This document shows positions 25,598-37,244 of a DNA stretch of 64,000 bases, piece by piece. The position numbers were made by a program, and so were the translations under genes. A model generated the notes under the pieces. That model saw nothing but the letters and a program-made list of their open reading frames with translations, was not told the DNA's origin and did no database searches. The DNA lies in contig NZ_JAMDLH010000005.1 in assembly GCF_023721755.1 (NCBI RefSeq), positions 248,001 to 312,000 on the forward strand. The letters are read 5' to 3'. This stretch comes from Pleomorphomonas sp. NRK KF1 (lineage in GTDB: Bacteria > Pseudomonadota > Alphaproteobacteria > Rhizobiales > Pleomorphomonadaceae). Every line of letters begins with the position of its first letter. Within the stretch, counting starts at the first letter, position 1.

Positions 25598-27286
25598 TCA
25601 GGCGGCGCGCATCTCGTGCATCAGGCGGTCGACCTCGGCCTGCAGCGCCTTGGTGTCGCCGAGCATCCGGCGCGCCTGAGCCGCCACTTCCTGCGACTTC
25701 GAGTCGGACGCCTCGGCATTCTCCATCAGACGCATCATGTCCGAGGCGAGACCGCCGACGGCGGTAAGCGTCGAGGAAATGGCGCGGGTGATTTCGGAAA
25801 CGGCCGCGTTCTGCTGGTCCAGCGTCGCAGCGATCGACGACGCCACTTCGTTGACCCGTTCGATCGACTGCTCGACGGTACTGGTGGCGGACACCGCTTC
25901 GCCCGTTGCCGACTGGATGACGCCGATGCGCCGGGAGATCTCGTCGGTGGCCTTCGACGTCTGGGCGGCGAGCTGCTTGACTTCGGATGCCACGACGGCA
26001 AAGCCTTTGCCCGCCTCGCCGGCGCGCGCCGCCTCGATGGTGGCGTTCAGCGCCAGAAGATTGGTCTGGTCGGCGATCTCCTGGATCAGCGCCACCACCT
26101 TGCCAATCTCGCTCGACGCCTCGTCGAGACCGCGGATGACCTCGGTGGCCCGCGCCGTCTCGCGCACGGCGCCGCTCGATATCTCGGCAGCCTTGTCGAC
26201 CTGGCTGACGATCTCGGCGATCGACGCCGACAGTTCCTCGGCGGCGCTCGACACCGCCTGCACGTTGTCCTTCGCCTGCCTGCCGGCTTCGGCCGAAGCC
26301 TCAGCCTGACGACGGGTATGATCCGACACGGCGAGCAAGTCCGATGCGACTCGTTCGAAACCGGTCGCGGTGCTTTCGATGCCGGCCGACGTCTCGCGGA
26401 ACGAACGGTCGAATCCGTCGGCGAGCCCGGTCAACGCATCGCGACGCGACCGTTCCATCGCGGCAGCCCTCGCAACCTCGGCTTCCGCCTCCGCGGCGAT
26501 CCGCTCGCGCTGAAGGTCGCGGAAGCGCGCCACGGCACGGCCGATCAGCCCGATTTCATCCTTGCGGGTCGCGCCCGAAATCTCGGCGTCGAGATCGCCG
26601 CCCTGAAGCCGATCCATCGAACGGGTAAGGCGAGACAGAGGCCCGGCGATGCCACGCGCCACGACGAACGACAGCGCCCCCAGCATCAGCAGGGAAACGA
26701 GGGTGATGAGGCCAATGCGTCGGGTGCTTGCGGCAAGCGACGCCTCGATGTCGGCAACGTGAAAGCCGGTGCCGAGCATCCAGTTCCAACCTTCGACAGT
26801 CATCGCATAGGCGAGCTTCAGCGACGGTTCCTTGTCGCCGGGCTTGACCCACAGGTACTCGTAATTACCGCCGCCGGCCTTGGCGATCGCCAGCATGTCG
26901 CGGATGATCGGCTTGCCGTTGACATCCTTCATGTCGATGAGGCTCTTGCCCTCGAGTTCCGGCTTGCCCGGCAAGAGGACGTTTGTGCCATCCGCTTCGT
27001 AGATGAAGAAATAGTTCTTGTCCGGGCCGAACCGCACCGACCTCAGGACCGCCTTGGCCGCCTCCTGTGCGTCGGCCAGGCTCATCTCGCCCTTCGCCGC
27101 ACGATCTCTGAATCCTTCGATCATCGACTGGGCGGTCTGGACCTGATCCTGAAGAGCAAGTTTCTTCTGGCCCAACAGCTCGGAGCGAAGATCGGAGTAA
27201 CCCAGATAACCGATCGTTGCGAGTCCGACGATCGCCAACACAACGATGGCGGCGATCTTGGCGGATACTGAGTGAATGCTGAACAT
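25598..27286 (-). CDS. Methyl-accepting chemotaxis protein with Cache sensor
   Basis: This is a chemoreceptor of 562 residues. Helix 1 (about 8-28) and helix 2 (about 185-207) flank a single Cache-type periplasmic domain ([56 protein letters not shown]). A HAMP domain (about 208-265) and a signalling domain follow, with the conserved tip [19 protein letters not shown]. There is no C-terminal CheR-binding pentapeptide. The ATG at 27286 follows GAGG and was preferred to an ATG at 27307. Ligand unknown; sCache_2 relatives often bind small carboxylates. Confidence 0.92.
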   Translation of the reverse strand: MFSIHSVSAKIAAIVVLAIVGLATIGYLGYSDLRSELLGQKKLALQDQVQTAQSMIEGFRDRAAKGEMSLADAQEAAKAVLRSVRFGPDKNYFFIYEADGTNVLLPGKPELEGKSLIDMKDVNGKPIIRDMLAIAKAGGGNYEYLWVKPGDKEPSLKLAYAMTVEGWNWMLGTGFHVADIEASLAASTRRIGLITLVSLLMLGALSFVVARGIAGPLSRLTRSMDRLQGGDLDAEISGATRKDEIGLIGRAVARFRDLQRERIAAEAEAEVARAAAMERSRRDALTGLADGFDRSFRETSAGIESTATGFERVASDLLAVSDHTRRQAEASAEAGRQAKDNVQAVSSAAEELSASIAEIVSQVDKAAEISSGAVRETARATEVIRGLDEASSEIGKVVALIQEIADQTNLLALNATIEAARAGEAGKGFAVVASEVKQLAAQTSKATDEISRRIGVIQSATGEAVSATSTVEQSIERVNEVASSIAATLDQQNAAVSEITRAISSTLTAVGGLASDMMRLMENAEASDSKSQEVAAQARRMLGDTKALQAEVDRLMHEMRAA

Positions 27287-27424
27287 GTTTGCTGGCCTCG
27301 GCGGCATGACCCGCAGATTGGGATAATTCCCGTTTAGGCGACGGCCGTTAACTTTGGCTTACAGAACAGGTTCAGTATGCGGAATTATTGTCAGAAGTAA
27401 CTAAACTCGCATTCCCGAGTAGAG

Positions 27425-28045
27425 TTAACCGACGAGGCCACCCTCCTCTTCGATGAATCGCACGACGTCCATCACGTTGTGGTTGCGGCGGACGTCCGTG
27501 AACACGAAAGGACGCCCTTTGCGCATCAGCTTGGCGTCGCGATCCATCACATCAAGCGACGCGCCGACGTGTGGCGCAAGGTCGATCTTGTTGATCACCA
27601 GGAGATCGGAACGAGTGATGCCCGGTCCACCTTTGCGGGGAATCTTGTCGCCAGCCGAGACGTCGATGACATAGATCGTCAGGTCCGCGAGTTCCGGCGA
27701 GAAGGTGGCCGCCAGATTGTCGCCGCCGGATTCGATCAGGATGAGATCGAGACCGGGGAACTTCTGGTTCATGTCGGCGATGGCGGCGAGGTTGATCGAC
27801 GCATCTTCGCGGATCGCCGTATGGGGGCAACCGCCGGTCTCGACGCCGGCGATGCGCTCGGATGGCAGAGCTCCCGAGCGGGTGAGGAACTCCGCATCCT
27901 CGCGGGTGTAGATGTCATTGGTGATGGCGGCGATCTCATAGCGGTCGCGAAGGGCCTTGCAGAGCGCGTCCATCAGCGCGGTCTTGCCCGACCCGACCGG
28001 GCCGCCGACACCGACGCGTAGGGGACCGTTGGCAGTCTTGGTCAT
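27425..28045 (-). CDS. ureG: Urease accessory GTPase UreG
   Basis: UreG hydrolyses GTP to drive nickel insertion into urease with UreD, UreF and UreE. Length 206 residues. The P-loop [12 protein letters not shown] is at 14-25, the metal/dimer CPH motif is in [15 protein letters not shown], and the guanine motif is NKIDLA. Its start overlaps the end of ureF by 4 bases; it is the last gene of the urease cluster. Confidence 0.96.
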   Translation of the reverse strand: MTKTANGPLRVGVGGPVGSGKTALMDALCKALRDRYEIAAITNDIYTREDAEFLTRSGALPSERIAGVETGGCPHTAIREDASINLAAIADMNQKFPGLDLILIESGGDNLAATFSPELADLTIYVIDVSAGDKIPRKGGPGITRSDLLVINKIDLAPHVGASLDVMDRDAKLMRKGRPFVFTDVRRNHNVMDVVRFIEEEGGLVG

Positions 28046-28737
28046 GAGCGGAACAACCTCGTGTACTGTGTTTCATGGGCCATGGAGGCGATATCGGCGC
28101 GCAACGCGGTGCCACCGATGTCATCGAGCGAGGCGGCCAGCGCATCGGCAGCGACGGCGGAGACGACCGGGGCGAGATCCCGGATCGTCTTCTGCCCGTC
28201 GGTCTGTCCGAGCGGCACGGCGCGCACGGCCGCCGAAACGAGATTGGCGGCGAAGGCGGTGAGATAGGCCTCGGTGGTTTCGGGCAGCGGCAGGCGATGA
28301 TCCGCCGCCGCCGCCGCCACCGCCACGGGATAGGCGACCGGGTCAGGCGCAAACCGGCCGGCAAGATCGACAAGCGACGGAGCGCCCCAGGTGTCGGCAA
28401 TGGCCGTCGCAAAGGCGCGTCCCTGCGCACCGCTTTCGAGCCGGCGCTCCTTGGAGGGCTGGAGCGCGTAGGCGAACTCGGCCACTTCGGCGAGTTCGTC
28501 CGCTCGCCCCTCGGCGGCAAAGCGGAATGCCGAGGCCAACAGGATGGCGTCGCTCCGGCCTGCGCCATGGCGCAGGATGTCCGACAGCCAGGCGGTCAGC
28601 GTGGCCGCCGTGGTGACGGTGCCGTCTTCCACCGCCCATTCCAAACCATGGCTGTAGGTGAAGGCGCCGACCGGGAAGGCCGGCGACAACCACGTCATCA
28701 AGCGGGACAATGCCGCCCCGGCCGAAGGCTCACTCAT
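28042..28737 (-). CDS. ureF: Urease accessory protein UreF
   Basis: UreF is the chaperone subunit that controls UreG activity during urease maturation. Length 231 residues from the ATG at 28737. [23 protein letters not shown] is the conserved N-terminal motif; the rest is all-alpha with the expected QPSKERR and [10 protein letters not shown] segments. The frame stays open further upstream only because it reads through the His-rich tail region of ureE in another register. It overlaps ureE by 8 bases. Confidence 0.95.
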   Translation of the reverse strand: MSEPSAGAALSRLMTWLSPAFPVGAFTYSHGLEWAVEDGTVTTAATLTAWLSDILRHGAGRSDAILLASAFRFAAEGRADELAEVAEFAYALQPSKERRLESGAQGRAFATAIADTWGAPSLVDLAGRFAPDPVAYPVAVAAAAADHRLPLPETTEAYLTAFAANLVSAAVRAVPLGQTDGQKTIRDLAPVVSAVAADALAASLDDIGGTALRADIASMAHETQYTRLFRS

Positions 28738-29362
28738 GCTTGTGGCTGTGTCCGTGGGCATGATCGTGCCCATGCGCGTGGTCGTGGCCGCAACCGCAAT
28801 GGTCGCCATGGGCGTGCTCGTGGTGGTGATGCGCGCCGGCGTCGCCATGGTCGTGATGATGGCGCTCCGGCCCGTGCTCGTGGGTGTGTTCATGCGCCCC
28901 GTGGTCGTGATGATCGTGCCCATGAACGTCGCCATGGCCGTAGGCGCCCCCTTCGGGATCGAACGCCGCCAGCACGGGTTCCACGACGGCGCCCAGCCCT
29001 TTCAGCATATCCTCGATGACATGGTCGTAGCGAATGCGTAGCCGATCGCCGAGAAACTGCGCCGGCAGGTGCCGGTTGCCGAGATGCCAGGCAACGCGGA
29101 CAAGTTCTGTCGGGCTGGCGGCGGTGATCTCCAGCAGACGTTCGGGAACCGCCTGCACCAGGATCAGCCGACCGTCCTCAAGCTCAAGGGCATCGCCATC
29201 CTTCATCACGGTCGCTTCCTTGAGGTCCAGGAGAAACACCGTCTTGCCAACGCAGCGCATGACGAGGCGGCGGCGATGACGATCGTCACGTTCCAGCGCA
29301 AGCGTGTCGGCCGGTGTTCCGGACCAGGTTCCGGCGGGAAGGATGCGTGTAGCGGTGATCAT
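28730..29362 (-). CDS. ureE: Urease accessory nickel chaperone UreE with long His-rich tail
   Basis: UreE delivers nickel to the urease maturation complex. Length 210 residues. The first 140 form the UreE N- and C-domains ([29 protein letters not shown] and [13 protein letters not shown] with metal-site residues). About the last 65 residues are a tail extremely rich in His, Asp and Gly with a central CGCGHDH. Such tails store nickel in several species; this one is long. Overlaps ureF by 8 bases. Confidence 0.95.
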   Translation of the reverse strand: MITATRILPAGTWSGTPADTLALERDDRHRRRLVMRCVGKTVFLLDLKEATVMKDGDALELEDGRLILVQAVPERLLEITAASPTELVRVAWHLGNRHLPAQFLGDRLRIRYDHVIEDMLKGLGAVVEPVLAAFDPEGGAYGHGDVHGHDHHDHGAHEHTHEHGPERHHHDHGDAGAHHHHEHAHGDHCGCGHDHAHGHDHAHGHSHKHE

Positions 29363-29465
29363 GGAGAAATCCTCGACCTCAGGTCAGCGTCTGGCCGGCG
29401 AGCTTAGTCGAATACGGTCCCGAGGCAAGGGCGGACGCCCGCCGGGTAACGGCAGGCGCGGTAGC

Positions 29466-31181
<1,716 letters not shown>

Positions 31182-31271
31182 CTTGTCAGTCTCCCGAAGA
31201 GAGCAGCTTGAAACTTTGGTGTCCGGCCGCCTCGCGGTCGAACGAAGAATGGGCCGGCGAGCGCGAGACGC

Positions 31272-31577
31272 TCAGAGCTTTCCCATCACCGCCTGACGGA
31301 AGCCGTAGACCTCGCCCTTTCCGGCGTAGGGTACCAGCGTCACCGAGCGGCTTTGGCCGGGCTCGAAGCGAACGGCGGTACCGGCGGGAATGTCGAGCCT
31401 GTGGCCGCGCGCCTTGTCGCGGTCGAAGACCAACGCCGGATTGGTCTCGGCAAAATGATAGTGGCTGCCAACCTGCACCGGCCGGTCGCCGGAGTTGGCA
31501 ACGTCCAGCACCAGCATTGGACGGTCGGCGTTGAGCTCGATATCGCCCGCTTCGGGGATGACTTCACCAGGGATCAT
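31272..31577 (-). CDS. ureB: Urease subunit beta
   Basis: This is a structural urease subunit of 101 residues. [16 protein letters not shown] and the family core [24 protein letters not shown], then [18 protein letters not shown], are diagnostic. It lies between the DUF1272 gene (11 bases) and ureC on the same strand. Confidence 0.97.
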   Translation of the reverse strand: MIPGEVIPEAGDIELNADRPMLVLDVANSGDRPVQVGSHYHFAETNPALVFDRDKARGHRLDIPAGTAVRFEPGQSRSVTLVPYAGKGEVYGFRQAVMGKL

Positions 31578-31588
31578 GGTCGTTCCTT

Positions 31589-31840
31589 TCAGGCGGCGCG
31601 AGGCGCGCAGGGCTCGCCCTTGAAGACACGGACGGTGGATGGCGGGTTGGCTGCAAGCTTCTCGGCCGGTCGAATCGGCCGACGCACCAGTTCACCGCCG
31701 CAGTTGGGGCAGACGCCGTTCAGCACGCCGCTCGCGCACGCCGGGCACCACGTGCACTCGAAGGAGCAGATATAGGCCTCCGCGGCCGGCGGCAGGTCGC
31801 GGTCGCAGCACTCGCAGTTGGGACGAAGCTCAAGGGCCAT
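31589..31840 (-). CDS. DUF1272 zinc-ribbon protein inside the urease cluster
   Basis: This is a small cysteine-rich protein of 83 residues. Four Cys pairs or clusters ([29 protein letters not shown]) match DUF1272, predicted to bind one or two zinc ions. No function is established. It sits tightly between ureA (4 bases) and ureB (11 bases), so it must be on the urease mRNA; a link to urease or metal handling is inferred only from position. Confidence 0.88.
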   Translation of the reverse strand: MALELRPNCECCDRDLPPAAEAYICSFECTWCPACASGVLNGVCPNCGGELVRRPIRPAEKLAANPPSTVRVFKGEPCAPRAA

Positions 31841-31844
31841 GGGC

Positions 31845-32147
31845 TCACCTGATCGGTTCGTGAACGGTGACGAGCTTGGTGCCGTCGGGGAAGGTGGCTT
31901 CCACCTGTACGTCGTGGATCATCTCGGCGATGCCCTCCATCACCTGCTCGCGGCTGAGCACCGTGGCGCCGCCGGCCATCAGCTCGGCCACCGTGCGGCC
32001 GTCGCGGGCGCCCTCGACGACATAGTCGGTGATGAGGGCCACCGCCTCGGGATAGTTCAGCTTGACGCCCCGCTCGAGGCGATTGCGCGCCACCATGGCG
32101 GCGAGGCTGACGAGCAGCTTGTCCTTTTCGCGCGGCGTCAGATTCAT
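31845..32147 (-). CDS. ureA: Urease subunit gamma
   Basis: This is the smallest urease subunit, 100 residues. [39 protein letters not shown] and VTVHEPIR at the end are the family signature. The ATG at 32147 follows a GAGGAAG ribosome site; an upstream ATG at 32165 is not needed. First structural gene after ureD. Confidence 0.97.
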   Translation of the reverse strand: MNLTPREKDKLLVSLAAMVARNRLERGVKLNYPEAVALITDYVVEGARDGRTVAELMAGGATVLSREQVMEGIAEMIHDVQVEATFPDGTKLVTVHEPIR

Positions 32148-32161
32148 GGGTCTTCCTCGTC

Positions 32162-32992
32162 TCAAATCGACCAGGCGCGCGGCAGCGGCCAGCCGGTGAG
32201 GGTTTCGATCAGGGGTTCGAGAATGGCCCGCAGACGGCGACCGTCAAGGGCAAGACAACGTATGGACAAAAGTTCCTCGAAGGCCGAAGCGCCCGCTTCG
32301 ATTCCGTCGCCCGCGAGCGACGAAATCAGATCCCGCGAGCGATCGAGCCAGGACGACGCATCGGGTGCCGCTACCAGGATGCTGGCAAAGGCACGGGCAC
32401 CGCCACCTGTGGCGCCCCCCTCCAGGATCGAGCGGCTGTCGCCCGAAAGGCGCAAGGCATCGGCATAGACGAGCCGCCCATCGCGCCTGACACGCCAGTG
32501 ATCGAAGAGTTCGACGGTCGTGACCTCCTCGCCCATCGCGGTGCGGCCGAGCACGACGCTTTCCACCGCAACGAGGCGGGCATCGCTCGCGAGATCCACG
32601 TCGAGCCGGCGACGAAGGCCTGCGCCGTCGAAGACGATGGTCTCCTGCGGCAGCCATCGTGCATTGGCGCCGGCCTCGACGATCAGCCGGTTATCGATGT
32701 GACCGAGGCCATCCGAGCGGCGATAGATGCGCTCGGCGGCCTGGGTGGTGATCGTCGCCGTCGTCCCTCTGCCGAAGCGGGCCTCGAAGGAAAGGCGGTC
32801 GCCACCGGTCACACCGCCAGCGCTGTTCAGAAAAACCGCCGTCGGTCCCGAGCCGTCATAGACTTTCGGCAACCGCACCTTGGCCGAACCATCCTGGAAA
32901 AGGTCGGCGAGGCGTGTTTCCTCGCCCTCGCCGATCCGTCGCAACGAGAAGGCCACGCGCGCCGTCCCCTCGGCTCGTTCGAGCCGGGGCAT
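32162..32992 (-). CDS. ureD: Urease accessory protein UreD
   Basis: UreD is the scaffold that binds apo-urease and recruits UreF and UreG. Length 276 residues from the ATG at 32992. [50 protein letters not shown] and [12 protein letters not shown] are the conserved blocks. The frame extends to a TTG at 33076, and the true start could lie there or at an internal GTG; the ribosome site at 32992 is weak. It is the first gene of the urease cluster, so the promoter should lie between here and lysA. Confidence 0.9.
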   Translation of the reverse strand: MPRLERAEGTARVAFSLRRIGEGEETRLADLFQDGSAKVRLPKVYDGSGPTAVFLNSAGGVTGGDRLSFEARFGRGTTATITTQAAERIYRRSDGLGHIDNRLIVEAGANARWLPQETIVFDGAGLRRRLDVDLASDARLVAVESVVLGRTAMGEEVTTVELFDHWRVRRDGRLVYADALRLSGDSRSILEGGATGGGARAFASILVAAPDASSWLDRSRDLISSLAGDGIEAGASAFEELLSIRCLALDGRRLRAILEPLIETLTGWPLPRAWSI

Positions 32993-33082
32993 CTCTGCGC
33001 GAGGCGCCGCGACGATCGACAGGTCTGGCAAACTCTTTCCCCAAGCTTTGCCGACAGGCGCGGCAATTGCCCGCAATGTGGC

Positions 33083-33101
33083 AAAAGGCCCGCCAGCGGG
33101 C
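33083..33101 (-). terminator. Probable rho-independent terminator after lysA
   Basis: On the minus strand the stem GCCCG/CGGGC with a four-base loop (33101-33088) is followed by a C and TTTT. It is 28 bases beyond the lysA stop and would separate lysA from the urease genes. The T tract is short. Confidence 0.5.
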
Positions 33102-33128
33102 GAGCCTAAAACTTGGGCAGACGAGACT

Positions 33129-34397
33129 CTAAATCAGCCAATCCGGCACATGATCCAGCCCGATAAGGTCGTCGTAGGACGGACGCGGGCGCACGACCGC
33201 CCAGCGGTCGCCATCGACCAGCACCTCCGGCACCAGAAGACGGGAGTTGTAGGTGCCCGATTGAACAGCGCCATAGGCGCCGGCCGAGAACACGGCGAAG
33301 AGTTCGCCCGAACGCGCCACCGGCAGGTTGCGGTCGCGCGCCAGATAGTCGCCGCTCTCGCAGACCGGCCCGACCACGTCGACCTTCTCCTGCTCGACGC
33401 CGGCGGGCCGTTCGTCGACCGGCTTGATCTCGTGATAGGCGTCGTAGAGGGTCGGCCGCACCAGATCGTTCATGGCGGCATCGACGATGACGAAGGTCTT
33501 GGCCTTGCCGCGCTTCACATACTGGACCTCGGTGACGAGGATGCCGGCATTGCCGACGATGAAGCGCCCCGGCTCGATCAAGACCTCGCAATCGAGCGCC
33601 CTGGTGTGGCGGCGCACCACCTCGACATAGGCCGCCGGATGCGGCGGCGGCGTATTGTCGGCCTTGTAGGGAATGCCGAGACCACCGCCGAGGTCCACAT
33701 GGCGAATGGCATGACCGGCGGCGCGCAGGGCGGCCACGAGGTCGCCGAGCCGGGCGAAGGCGGCGTCGAACGGCTCGAGATCGGTGATCTGCGAACCGAT
33801 GTGCATGTCGATGCCGGCAACCTCGAGGCCCGGCAGCGCGGCGGCGCGGGCGTAGACCTCAACGGCTTCCTTCCAGGGAATGCCGAACTTGTCCTCGGCC
33901 TTGCCGGTGGAGATCTTGGCATGGGTGCGAGCGTCGACATCCGGGTTGATGCGAAGCGACACCGGCGCCGTCTTGCCGAGGCGGGTCGCAACGGCCGAAA
34001 GGCGCTCAAGCTCCGGCTCGCTCTCGACGTTGAAACACTTGATACCCTCGGAAAGGGCGTACTCGATCTCGCGCACCGTCTTGGCAACGCCTGAGAAGAC
34101 GATCTTGTCGGCCGGAATGCCGGCGGCGCGCGCCCGGCGCAACTCGCCCTCCGAGACCACGTCGGCTCCGGCGCCGAGACGAGCCAGAGTGCCGATCACC
34201 GCCTGGTTGGAGTTGGCCTTCAGCGCGTAGCAGACCAGTGCCCGTTCGTCGCCGAGCGCCTCCTTGAACACCCGGAAGTGGCGGGCGATCGTGGCCGAAG
34301 AATAGATATAGACGGGCGTCCCCACCGCCGCGGCAATGGCGGGCACTGCGACGTCCTCGGCGTGGAGCACGCCGCCGCGATAGTTGAAGTGATGCAA
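33129..34397 (-). CDS. lysA: Diaminopimelate decarboxylase
   Basis: This enzyme makes L-lysine from meso-diaminopimelate. Length 422 residues if the start is the TTG at 34397, which follows GAGGGGG at normal spacing and yields the family start HHFNYRGGVLHAEDV. There is no ATG in register near this point. PLP lysine is Lys60 (CYALKANSN), HIGSQI and VDLGGGLGIPY are the barrel motifs, and the substrate Cys is in PVCESGDYLA. Eleven bases after lptM. Confidence 0.95.
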   Translation of the reverse strand: MHHFNYRGGVLHAEDVAVPAIAAAVGTPVYIYSSATIARHFRVFKEALGDERALVCYALKANSNQAVIGTLARLGAGADVVSEGELRRARAAGIPADKIVFSGVAKTVREIEYALSEGIKCFNVESEPELERLSAVATRLGKTAPVSLRINPDVDARTHAKISTGKAEDKFGIPWKEAVEVYARAAALPGLEVAGIDMHIGSQITDLEPFDAAFARLGDLVAALRAAGHAIRHVDLGGGLGIPYKADNTPPPHPAAYVEVVRRHTRALDCEVLIEPGRFIVGNAGILVTEVQYVKRGKAKTFVIVDAAMNDLVRPTLYDAYHEIKPVDERPAGVEQEKVDVVGPVCESGDYLARDRNLPVARSGELFAVFSAGAYGAVQSGTYNSRLLVPEVLVDGDRWAVVRPRPSYDDLIGLDHVPDWLI

Positions 34398-34407
34398 CCG
34401 GACCCCC

Positions 34408-34605
34408 TCAGATGAGACCGTCGAGTACGAAAGGCTTGTCGGGCACCGCCTGTTTGGCGGCGGGCTGAACCGCCCCCGGGTCGCTGGTCGAGGAAACCAC
34501 CGCCTCGGCCGTCGATCTGGGCGCCTCAAGCGACCCTTTTCGGCCGCAGCCGGCGAGCGCGAGCCCAATCATCAGCGATACAATCCCGAGACGCAGCACC
34601 ATCAT
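34408..34605 (-). CDS. lptM: LptM-type (YifL-like) small lipoprotein
   Basis: This is a 65-residue lipoprotein. A short signal peptide ends in the lipobox LAGC, followed by GRKGSLEAP, the conserved LptM/YifL core. In E. coli LptM assists maturation of the LptDE lipopolysaccharide translocon in the outer membrane; function here is inferred. It is positioned between argH and lysA, the usual rhizobial order. Two adjacent ATGs (34605 and 34602) could serve as start. Confidence 0.88.
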   Translation of the reverse strand: MMVLRLGIVSLMIGLALAGCGRKGSLEAPRSTAEAVVSSTSDPGAVQPAAKQAVPDKPFVLDGLI

Positions 34606-34646
34606 GTCCTCGATCCGTTTGCCCCGAAGCAGTTCTCAAGCCACCC

Positions 34647-36026
34647 TCAGCCGAGGAGCGCCGTCCAGCGCTTCACTTCCGCCCGCACATTGTCGGGCGC
34701 CGTGCCACCGTGCGACGTGCGACTGCGGACGGAGTTCTCGACGGTCAGCACATCGTAGACCGCTTCCGTGATGCCGTCATGCACCGTTTTCATGTCGGCG
34801 AGCGGGATGTCCGCCAGTTCGATGCCGCGCTCGGCGGCGACCGCCACCAGACGGCCCGTGACGTGATGGGCATCGCGGAACGGCAGACCGAGCACGCGCA
34901 CCAGCCAGTCGGCGAGATCGGTCGCCGTCGAAAAGCCGGAGCCGGCGGCGGCGGCCATGCGGGCAACGTTCGGCACGAGGTCGTCGACCATGCCGGTCAT
35001 GGCTGCAAGGACTAGTGACAGGTTCTCGAAGCAGTCGAACGCCTGTTCCTTGTCCTCCTGCATGTCCTTCTGGTAGGCGAGCGGCAGCCCCTTCATGATG
35101 ATGAGCAGCGCGTTCATGTCACCGATGATCCGCCCAGCCTTGGCGCGCACCAGTTCGGCGGCATCCGGATTGCGCTTCTGCGGCATGATCGACGAGCCCG
35201 TCGAGAAGGCGTCCGACAGGCGCACGAAGCCGAACTGGGCCGACGACCAGATGACGATCTCCTCGGCGAGGCGTGACAGATGGACGGCGATGATCGATGC
35301 CGCCGACATCGCCTCAAGGGCGAAGTCGCGATCGGACACGCTATCGAGCGAGTTGGCCGTCGGGCGATCGAATCCGAGGCTCGTCGCCGTCATGTGGCGA
35401 TCGATCGGGAACGAGGTTCCGGCCAGCGCCGCCGAGCCGAGCGGGCACTCGTTGAGGCGCCGACGCGCGTCCTGGACGCGGCCGCGATCGCGCGCCAGCA
35501 TCTCGACATAGGCCATCAGGTGGTGGCCGAAGGTGACCGGCTGAGCCGACTGGAGATGCGTGAAGCCGGGCATCACCGTGTCGGCGTACTCGCCAGCGCG
35601 CTTGACCAGCGCCCGCATCAGGTCGGCGAGCTGGCCGTCGACGTGGTCGAGCGTATCGCGTACCCAGAGACGGAAACCCGTCGCCACCTGGTCGTTGCGC
35701 GACCGGGCCGTATGAAGACGGCCCGCAGCCGCGCCGATCATCTCCTTGAGACGCGACTCCACGTTCATGTGGATGTCCTCGAGGGCTCGCGAGAAGGTGA
35801 AGGTGCCGCCGTCGATTTCCGCCTTGATCGCATCGAGACCTTCGGCGATCTTGCCGGCGTCGTCCTTGGATATGATGCCGCGGGCGGCGAGCATTTCGGC
35901 GTGCGCCTTGGAGCCGGCGATGTCCTGGGCGTAGAGCTTCCGGTCGAAGTCGATGGAGGCGTTGATTTCCTCCATGATCGCGGACGGTCCAGCCGAGAAC
36001 CGGCCGCCCCACATGCGGTTGCTCAT
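34647..36026 (-). CDS. argH: Argininosuccinate lyase
   Basis: This enzyme splits argininosuccinate into arginine and fumarate. Length 459 residues. [20 protein letters not shown] at the start, [28 protein letters not shown] and the superfamily signature [12 protein letters not shown] are intact, including the catalytic Ser of that loop. Only 30 bases separate its ATG from that of divergent tlpA. The frame stays open upstream through antisense tlpA and was not extended. Confidence 0.97.
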   Translation of the reverse strand: MSNRMWGGRFSAGPSAIMEEINASIDFDRKLYAQDIAGSKAHAEMLAARGIISKDDAGKIAEGLDAIKAEIDGGTFTFSRALEDIHMNVESRLKEMIGAAAGRLHTARSRNDQVATGFRLWVRDTLDHVDGQLADLMRALVKRAGEYADTVMPGFTHLQSAQPVTFGHHLMAYVEMLARDRGRVQDARRRLNECPLGSAALAGTSFPIDRHMTATSLGFDRPTANSLDSVSDRDFALEAMSAASIIAVHLSRLAEEIVIWSSAQFGFVRLSDAFSTGSSIMPQKRNPDAAELVRAKAGRIIGDMNALLIIMKGLPLAYQKDMQEDKEQAFDCFENLSLVLAAMTGMVDDLVPNVARMAAAAGSGFSTATDLADWLVRVLGLPFRDAHHVTGRLVAVAAERGIELADIPLADMKTVHDGITEAVYDVLTVENSVRSRTSHGGTAPDNVRAEVKRWTALLG

Positions 36027-36056
36027 TGCGTACACTCCAGGAACGAGGATCGGTCG

Positions 36057-36713
36057 ATGCCGCTCAAGCCTTCCCGCCCCGTCTTCGCCGTGATTGCGAT
36101 CGTCGCGGTGGCCGCCGGCCTTGCTGCGGTATACGTGACGGAGAGGGGCGCTGTCGAGAGTGGCGGCCGCTGCGCCGCGGCGGCGCCGAGGGCAGCAGCG
36201 CTGAAGCCGTTTGCCACCGGCGATCTTGCCGCCCTGCTGCCGGCCGACACCCCGTCCGACCTGTCCGATCTCGTCCTGCGCGCGCCCGATGACGGCGAAC
36301 GCCGTCTGGCCGACTTCGCCGGTCAGACGCTGGTCCTGAACATGTGGGCGACATGGTGCGTGCCCTGCCGCACGGAGATGCCGCATCTCCAGGCGCTTCA
36401 GGAGAAGCGCGGTGGACCAGACTTCTCGGTGGTGGCGTTGAACGTCGATGTGGGCGGCCCGGACAAGCCGACGAGATTCCTGAGCGACATCGGAGCCACG
36501 TCGCTTGTCGATCTGCGCGATCCGGAGATGCGGACCTTCAACGACCTGAAGTCGCGAGGACTGGTGTTGGGTCTGCCAACCACATTCGTCGTGGATGGAA
36601 ACGGCTGCGCGCTCGCCTCGCTGGCAGGTCCCGCCAAGTGGGACTCGCCGGCCGCGCTGGCACTGGTCGACGCTGTTGCGGAAACGAACGCAGGCCAGTC
36701 CGACACGCCATAG
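36057..36713 (+). CDS. tlpA: TlpA-type membrane-anchored thiol:disulfide reductase
   Basis: This is a periplasmic thioredoxin-fold protein of 218 residues held by an N-terminal helix (about 8-27). The active site is WCVPC with Cys101 and Cys104 ([13 protein letters not shown]), and the cis-Pro loop is GLPTTFV. TlpA proteins keep copper-chaperone or cytochrome oxidase assembly cysteines reduced. The ATG at 36057 follows GAGGA; the upstream open frame is antisense to argH and not used. Ends in TAG at the edge of a palindromic element. Confidence 0.9.
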   Translation: MPLKPSRPVFAVIAIVAVAAGLAAVYVTERGAVESGGRCAAAAPRAAALKPFATGDLAALLPADTPSDLSDLVLRAPDDGERRLADFAGQTLVLNMWATWCVPCRTEMPHLQALQEKRGGPDFSVVALNVDVGGPDKPTRFLSDIGATSLVDLRDPEMRTFNDLKSRGLVLGLPTTFVVDGNGCALASLAGPAKWDSPAALALVDAVAETNAGQSDTP

Positions 36714-36906
36714 AGCCTGACTCGAAACTCGCTGGGGCGAGGCAGATGGCGATGATTTCGAGAACCGGAGCGGAGCGAACATGAGGTTCGTGAGCACCGG
36801 AAGCGCAGGAATTGAAGCTCAGGCATCCGCCCGAAAAGTTGCAGACTTTTCGGGCCAAGCGGATGCCCGGAGATGCCCGCCCCAGTAGAGTTTCGGGTCA
36901 GGCTCT
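36712..36906. repeat. Palindromic element with terminal inverted repeats
   Basis: This is a 195-base non-coding element between convergent genes. The left end (36712-36739, AGAGCCTGAC...TGGGGCG) and the right end (36878-36906) are inverted copies of about 28 bases with two mismatches near their middle and one indel. Internal hairpins are at 36776-36790 (CGAAC-ATGAG-GTTCG) and at 36822-36867 (GGCATCCG, then CCCGAAAAGT-TGCAG-ACTTTTCGGG, then CGGATGCC). It resembles a MITE or REP-type dispersed repeat; no transposase or target duplication is evident. Confidence 0.75.
36822..36867. terminator. Strong hairpin between convergent genes
   Basis: A perfect 10-bp stem (36830-36839 with 36845-36854) with a five-base loop sits on an 8-bp outer stem (36822-36829 with 36860-36867). 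There is no run of T after it on either strand, so termination by this hairpin is only a possibility; it is part of the palindromic element. Confidence 0.4.
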
Positions 36907-37160
36907 CAGGCGTGGCTGCGACCAATGAGGCCGAGACGCGGCAGAAAGCGTTCGAACCACTCGGCGAAGCGCTCGAGGTGGTCGACGTCATGCCCTTCGA
37001 CACGACTGACGATGGCCTTGCGGCGTTCGGTTGTGCTCATCGCCCGGAAACGAGCCACCGCCCGCTGGTGAGAGGCTTCCACGATACGGACGACCACGGC
37101 ATGGTCTCCGTCCATCCAGGAAAACAGGAACGATTCCGGCTTTGCGAGGGTTGTCAGCAC
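36906..37160 (-). CDS. Small hypothetical protein
   Basis: I do not recognise this 84-residue product. It starts with GTG at 37160 (weak GGGA site); an in-frame ATG at 37115 would give 69 residues. Codon usage is GC-rich in third positions like the neighbours, which supports coding. The protein is soluble and rich in Arg, His and Glu (RIVEASHQRAVARFRAMSTTERR, VDHLERFAEWFERFLPRLG), probably helical. Its upstream side is the AT-rich gap with a CtrA-like box, and its stop codon lies at the edge of the palindromic element. Confidence 0.5.
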   Translation of the reverse strand: MLTTLAKPESFLFSWMDGDHAVVVRIVEASHQRAVARFRAMSTTERRKAIVSRVEGHDVDHLERFAEWFERFLPRLGLIGRSHA

Positions 37161-37244
37161 GTTTTCAATCCCGTCTTGATCGGGAGTTCGTAGCGCGGCC
37201 TAGGGCACCCGACCACTCCGGTTCCGAGGATCGAACCAATATGG

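Noticed and set aside
28738-28935. Thr- and Met-rich N-terminal extension of ureF
   Set aside because: It is a shifted reading of the His-rich tail of ureE; the conserved UreF start is at 28737.
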